Positions 11,977-15,940 of a stretch of 15,940 nucleotides of DNA are shown piece by piece. The DNA is from an uncultured Candidatus Saccharibacteria bacterium (GTDB lineage Bacteria > Patescibacteriota > Saccharimonadia > Saccharimonadales > Saccharimonadaceae). The position numbers and the translations under genes are program-made. The notes beneath the pieces were generated by a model. That model searched no databases. It saw only the letters and a list, made by a program, of their open reading frames with translations, and was not told the DNA's origin. The stretch lies in assembly GCA_948514425.1 (NCBI GenBank), contig CAOQYN010000001.1, forward strand, positions 1 through 15,940, in the 5' to 3' direction. The stretch's first letter is position 1. Each line of letters starts with the position of its first letter.

Positions 11977-12711
11977 TTAGTTAGTTGTTGTTGACGAAAT
12001 TACTAATGCCGTAATTGCCGCTGCCATTAACACCACAATCAACCCCGCAACCGCATAAATAATCGTTTGCATCGCCGACCGTGCCTTTCCTGGATCACCC
12101 TGTGAAATCACATACTTCAACCCACCATAAATAATAAACGCTACCGCTACCAAACCCGCCACTGTATACGCCCATGTAAAGGCGTTCTGCACCTGTTCCT
12201 GCGTAAAATTCGCACCCAATCTATCATTACAGTCACTACCTGTACACTTATCCAAACTCCCACCAGCTGTATTAATATTCAAAATCACCATCCCCGTATT
12301 CACTATTACTGACGCACTTAAGGATATCACCATCCCAATAATCGCCGAAGTCAGCGTCTTTTTTCCACTCGCTACCTTTCCTGGATCACCTTGCGACATA
12401 ATAAACTGATACCCACCATATATAATGAAAATCATCGATGCATATCCTACAATCACCAGCAAGTCAATCAAAACATTCAACACAATTTTCCAGACGAACA
12501 CTGCTATCTCGTCTTCACCGCTAGGTTCTTTGATCTCTGTACCCTCGCCCCCTTCACAAAGACCATAATACCAAGGCCTTAAGCCCAAAAACCCTGGAGT
12601 ACCACAACTCTTCGTATTATCTGCCGCCTCCACTGGCGTCGGCCCCGCAACCGATAATCCCACACTCGCGACCACAACCGCCGCCAAAAATCCCAAAATC
12701 TTCTGCTTCAT
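11977..12711 (-). CDS. Tandem two-domain T4SS-type pilin fusion
   Basis: 244 residues, about twice the size of the neighbouring pilins. After a signal peptide (about 1-29, cleavage near VEAAD) and a cysteine-bearing segment come two copies of the pilin domain. Copy 1 (about 70-145) holds FIIYGGYQFIMSQGDPGK, and copy 2 (about 175-240) holds FIIYGGLKYVISQGDPGK. Each copy has two helices around the same loop, so four transmembrane helices plus the signal are expected. A linker with CTGSDC (probable disulfide) joins them. It is the first gene of the minus-strand pilin cluster. TGGTAAGAT lies exactly six bases before the ATG at 12711, a weaker match to the leaderless arrangement of murE. It could serve as a fixed two-subunit base or assembly part. 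Confidence 0.85.
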   Translation of the reverse strand: MKQKILGFLAAVVVASVGLSVAGPTPVEAADNTKSCGTPGFLGLRPWYYGLCEGGEGTEIKEPSGEDEIAVFVWKIVLNVLIDLLVIVGYASMIFIIYGGYQFIMSQGDPGKVASGKKTLTSAIIGMVISLSASVIVNTGMVILNINTAGGSLDKCTGSDCNDRLGANFTQEQVQNAFTWAYTVAGLVAVAFIIYGGLKYVISQGDPGKARSAMQTIIYAVAGLIVVLMAAAITALVISSTTTN

Positions 12712-12717
12712 ATCATC

Positions 12718-12726
12718 ATCTTACCA
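12718..12726 (-). promoter_or_regulatory. Possible extended -10 box of the pilin cluster
   Basis: TGGTAAGAT on the minus strand, six bases before the ATG at 12711. The spacing equals that of the two clear leaderless genes, but the hexamer matches TATAAT at only 4 of 6 positions. Confidence 0.4.
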
Positions 12727-12806
12727 TACAACTCTCCAAAAATCCCACATTTTCCACCAAAATAAGCATAAACATTGAAAAAGTAGCCTATTTGTGTTAT
12801 TTACTA

Positions 12807-12835
12807 TTGACTATTATGCTTATGTGTGCTATAAT
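12807..12835 (+). promoter_or_regulatory. Promoter of the VirB6-like gene
   Basis: TTGACT (12807-12812), a 17-base spacer, and TATAAT (12830-12835) with an upstream TGC (extended form). Both boxes are close to consensus, so this should be strong. The leader is about 35 bases, with only a weak ribosome site (GGA) before the ATG. Confidence 0.82.
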
Positions 12836-12876
12836 TAATAGTATACCCTGTATTGGGCTTAGTTGGACACGAAAAA

Positions 12877-15800
12877 ATGAAGAGATTTTTGTTGAAAATT
12901 GGGACAATTATCATGCTGTCACTCAGCATTCTTTTTGGCAGCGCTGTACTGCCCAACACTTCCCATAGCCCACTTACAGAATCTGCTTATGCTACTCCAA
13001 CCGATAACAGCGAGTCAGGGGACGAAAGTTCCGCAGATGACCCCTACACCAACGACGACAACACAATCAAAGACGACGTCAATGTCTGTTCAGGAGTAGC
13101 TGGCTCTGTTTCTTGGGCGCTCTGTCCTCTACTTAATATGGCTAGCGGACTCGTCGACAGCATCTACAATCTCATCAACGACATATTAGTCATCAAACCT
13201 ATCTCTACCGATCACAACTCTGCTATCTATAAAGTCTGGCAAAAAGCCTGCGAAATCACTAATATTATTTTCGTCGCTTTCATTCTCGTCGTCTTATATT
13301 CACAAATCACTGGTTTTGGAGTAAGCAATTACGGCATCAAACGCGTTCTCCCCCGCATCATCGTCGCCGTTATTATGGTTAATCTCAGTTTCTTTATTTC
13401 ATCACTTCTTGTTGATATTAGCAACATCATCGGCTCAGGTATAGTCAACTTCTTCACTTCCATCCAAGCTGACATCGAACTCACCGAAGATCCATTCCGT
13501 AATATCAGCTGGAGTACAATTTTCAATGCCTTTTCCGGTGCTGGCACTATCGGTTTCGTTATCGTTGCAGCCATGGGCGGTATCAAAGCCACCTTCTGGA
13601 TATTCGTCATCGCACTACTAGGAGCTCTCATCTCTATCATCGTCGGTCTGATTACTATCAGCCTACGCCAAGGCGTCGTTCTCGCTCTCATTATGATCTC
13701 ACCACTTGCTTTTGTTGCCTATCTTCTCCCCAATACCGAAAAATGGTTTCAAAAATGGAAATCCCTCCTTGCCCAAATGCTTTTCTTCTATCCAATGTTT
13801 AGCTTCCTCTATGGCGCCTCCAAACTTGCTGGCTGGGCCATCATCTCTACTGCCAACAAAAATCCCATCTTCATCATCCTTGGCTCCGCCATTCAAGTCA
13901 TGCCACTCTTTCTCTCAATCTCTCTTATGAAAATGTCTGGCACCGTACTTGGCAATTTCAACAAAGCCCTTCACAGTCTTTCCGACCCTGTCCGTGGCGG
14001 ATTAACACGCTGGGCGGCCTCAAATGCCGAGCTTAATCGTCAAAAACATCTCCGTAACAATCGAGTCCTAACTGGCGCCCGTCTCCAAAACTATCTTGCT
14101 TACCGTCAACAACGTCGCGAACTTGATACTGGCGACCTCAAAGCTACTACCATGAATCGCAATCTTGCCCGTTCATACAATTATCGTTCTTCCAGTAAAG
14201 GTCTCAACCAAGACGGCAAAGATATTTGGAGCAATCGCCCCAATCAAAGCACTACAATCGCCAAAGAATCTAGTCTCCAGAACAGTGTTACTGCGGCCGC
14301 ACAGTTAAACTTCAGTAATACCCTCGGCGAATATGGTGATATTTTCAAGAGCGAAAGAGCCAAGCTCCTTGGTGCTGCTCACGGCGAAGCCTACCTCGAC
14401 ATCATGCGCCAGCAATTCCGCGCCGAAAACATCGCCCAAGGTGACCAAAACTTCTTACTTGGCCGCTACCTTGGAGCCGCCCAAAAACAATTCAGTAATC
14501 CTCACGAATTCAATCGCCTCATCGGTGGCGCTACTGGTAAGCTCGGTCACTCTGGTGAAACCACCATCATGGGGCAAGTGATCAAACGTAGCGCCGAGAT
14601 TGAAGAGCGTCGTCGTGCCGAAGCTCGTATCGTCACGACCAAATTCGGCGTCAACAAAGGCGAATATCGTAGTATGCTCCTCGATAAAGCCCGTGTCAAC
14701 GACAATGGTTTTGAAGAAGATGAAAACGGTAAACCCATTGAAGATTCCCAGTATCGTTATCGCGACAAAGATGGCAACGACACCAGTAGTCGACATCGTG
14801 ATTGGGGCCAATATATCGGCGTCCACAAGACTACACGACAAGAAATCACCAAAGAAGAGTACGACGCCCTCTCTCCTACTGCCCGCAAAGCATACAGCAA
14901 AGTCAAATACATGAACATTACGGATGACGAAGGTAACGTCATTCAGCGCGTCTACGACGACGATGCTGGTTACATGAAAGAAATGCTACGCAAAGACATC
15001 GCAATCGGCGATCCAATCAACCGTCGCTATGCTACTGAGATTGGCGTTCAGCTTCCTGATAGCGAAATCGCCCGCCTCCAGCTCAAATACCCAGACATCG
15101 ACTGGTCACACGTCAACGAAGTCAACAAATCCGGTAAACTTCGCCGCTATCACAGTACCATCGCTGGCGCCCTCCAAGAAAGTAACTACTCCGAACATGC
15201 TGCTGAGTTTGCCGCTATGCTTACCTCTCAACTTGATAATGGCTACGTAATTTCCGCCGGACAACGCAATATTGCTGGTCTAGATAGTCTCTGGAAAGCC
15301 TCCAAAACAGGCAAACTCGCCCTCAACGACGCCTTCATCACAAAAGACTGGATCAAAATTCTCAGTAGTATCCGTAGTGATGCCCCTGAAGGCGAACGTT
15401 TTGAAGATTACTTCCCAGATATCGACACACTCCTCTTCCGCAACGTAAATGGCGAAAGCCTCAATGGTCTACGCCTAAGTATGAATGAAGAAGGTCATCT
15501 CACATGGAAAAAAATTGACCGCAATGCTCCAGATATTACTCTTGAAGATAAGAAAAACTGGATCAAACATATGATGATCCCAGAAGTAGCCAAAAAGATC
15601 TACGGCTCACTTAACCGCCAGCTATCCCCAAATGTTTCAGATGGCGCCAAACCCGATGGCATTACCGCCTTCGCCGATATGATTGATGTTCTAGGCCAAC
15701 TTGGATTAGAAAATCTCGACTCAAACTCAACCAACGCTATTCCATTTGAAGAACGTCTCAACCCAGAAATTGACATCTTTTCTAGCAAGAATCCTCAAGA

Positions 15801-15940
15801 GCTACAGGAAAAAACACGTGAGTGGATTAAAACCGTCAAAGGAACCATTCCAAACTACGATAACCAACAAAATAACGGTGGAAATGGCGGCGGTGGAAAC
15901 GGCGGCGGTGGAAACGGCGGCGGTGGAAACGGCGGCGGTG
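12877..15940 (+). CDS. VirB6/TrbL-like giant T4SS membrane protein (3' end outside window)
   Basis: The frame is open from the ATG at 12877 to the window edge (more than 1021 residues). An N-terminal signal or first helix (MKRFLLKIGTIIMLSLSILFG) precedes an acidic linker (about 45-68). A core of about six to seven transmembrane helices follows (about 129-148, 158-183, 215-234, 238-264, 267-285, 296-318, 330-352), containing LLPNTEKWFQKWKSLL and FFYPMFSFLYG. This resembles the TrbL/VirB6-type channel proteins of Patescibacteria T4SS. Residues about 365-1000 are a long hydrophilic, charged region with no domain I recognise, probably exposed. The visible end is a Gly/Asn-rich tail. It diverges from the pilin cluster, which fits one envelope machine. 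Usual VirB6 proteins are about 300 residues, so the extension is the striking part. Confidence 0.78.
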   Translation, partial: MKRFLLKIGTIIMLSLSILFGSAVLPNTSHSPLTESAYATPTDNSESGDESSADDPYTNDDNTIKDDVNVCSGVAGSVSWALCPLLNMASGLVDSIYNLINDILVIKPISTDHNSAIYKVWQKACEITNIIFVAFILVVLYSQITGFGVSNYGIKRVLPRIIVAVIMVNLSFFISSLLVDISNIIGSGIVNFFTSIQADIELTEDPFRNISWSTIFNAFSGAGTIGFVIVAAMGGIKATFWIFVIALLGALISIIVGLITISLRQGVVLALIMISPLAFVAYLLPNTEKWFQKWKSLLAQMLFFYPMFSFLYGASKLAGWAIISTANKNPIFIILGSAIQVMPLFLSISLMKMSGTVLGNFNKALHSLSDPVRGGLTRWAASNAELNRQKHLRNNRVLTGARLQNYLAYRQQRRELDTGDLKATTMNRNLARSYNYRSSSKGLNQDGKDIWSNRPNQSTTIAKESSLQNSVTAAAQLNFSNTLGEYGDIFKSERAKLLGAAHGEAYLDIMRQQFRAENIAQGDQNFLLGRYLGAAQKQFSNPHEFNRLIGGATGKLGHSGETTIMGQVIKRSAEIEERRRAEARIVTTKFGVNKGEYRSMLLDKARVNDNGFEEDENGKPIEDSQYRYRDKDGNDTSSRHRDWGQYIGVHKTTRQEITKEEYDALSPTARKAYSKVKYMNITDDEGNVIQRVYDDDAGYMKEMLRKDIAIGDPINRRYATEIGVQLPDSEIARLQLKYPDIDWSHVNEVNKSGKLRRYHSTIAGALQESNYSEHAAEFAAMLTSQLDNGYVISAGQRNIAGLDSLWKASKTGKLALNDAFITKDWIKILSSIRSDAPEGERFEDYFPDIDTLLFRNVNGESLNGLRLSMNEEGHLTWKKIDRNAPDITLEDKKNWIKHMMIPEVAKKIYGSLNRQLSPNVSDGAKPDGITAFADMIDVLGQLGLENLDSNSTNAIPFEERLNPEIDIFSSKNPQELQEKTREWIKTVKGTIPNYDNQQNNGGNGGGGNGGGGNGGGGNGGG
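15881..15940 (+). repeat. 15-bp tandem repeat encoding a Gly/Asn tail
   Basis: Four direct units of GAAACGGCGGCGGTG (the first with T for C at 15885) run into the window edge. Each adds GNGGG in frame. Units are 15 bases, so copy-number change alters length without shifting the frame. The last three are identical, a sign of recent slippage or expansion. Confidence 0.95.

Noticed and set aside
12899..15250. Small ORFs in other frames within 12877-15940
   Set aside because: The uninterrupted frame from 12877 to the edge has membrane helices and a consistent composition. The short ORFs are shadows of it.
1..15940. CRISPR array
   Set aside because: The repeats are few, of mixed orientation, widely spaced and coding at their edges. 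There are no regular repeat-spacer units and no cas genes.

Overview
The window looks like a chromosomal segment of a Candidatus Saccharibacteria (TM7) or related Patescibacteria/CPR organism. This is an inference from content. The evidence is several small two-helix T4SS-type pilins beside a very large VirB6/TrbL-like membrane protein, a shortened MurE ligase, a short GroES, a Pro/Ala-rich small hypothetical protein, and many genes with extended -10 promoters that leave almost no 5' leader. TGA is a normal stop (murE), so recoding as in Gracilibacteria/Absconditabacteria is unlikely. No rRNA is present to fix the taxon.

Layout. At 1-55 a cut-off variable cassette lies on the minus strand. 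A MurE-like ligase (145-1413, minus) diverges from groES-groEL (1559-3673), which has a CIRCE operator over a sigma70 promoter and a strongly structured element between the two cistrons. From 3710 to 4360 there are three cassettes in mixed orientation and no intact gene. A P-loop kinase-like gene, a Pro/Ala-rich small protein and a two-helix membrane protein follow (4378-6035, minus). Then come tRNA-Ser(GCU) and two more cassettes (6293-6881), a pilin gene (6994-7419), comF (minus), a small heat-shock protein, and a secreted, membrane-anchored thioredoxin-fold protein (8928-9974). A seventh cassette (10298-10555) precedes four pilin genes on the minus strand (10620-12711), one of them a tandem two-domain fusion. 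Divergent from these is the VirB6-like gene (12877 to beyond the window edge), which ends in the window in a 15-bp Gly/Asn minisatellite.

The main result is the cassettes. Seven short, start-less coding fragments (A-G) lie between housekeeping genes, on both strands. Each encodes about the last 65-75 residues of the same protein family: FVRSGY, a hypervariable core, then (F/R)PLRC. The 5' boundary is nearly identical DNA (up to 45 bp), the 3' boundary is conserved, and the core diverges strongly. Two cassettes carry the same exact 244-bp repeat with a long hairpin. Two end at a CTACCTAGGTAG palindrome, and this motif also forms a perfect 34-bp palindrome before cassette G. Two 45-bp leaders form a perfect inverted repeat around cassette C. 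The arrangement resembles a dispersed store of silent C-terminal cassettes for varying a surface, lectin-fold-like protein by gene conversion or inversion. The expressed recipient gene and any recombinase are not in this window, so the mechanism is a hypothesis.

How the parts fit: pilins and the VirB6-like protein probably contribute to a T4SS-like envelope machine, ComF is related to DNA-uptake proteins, and the thioredoxin-fold protein and the variable domains would act at the cell surface. This mix suits a host-attached epibiont.
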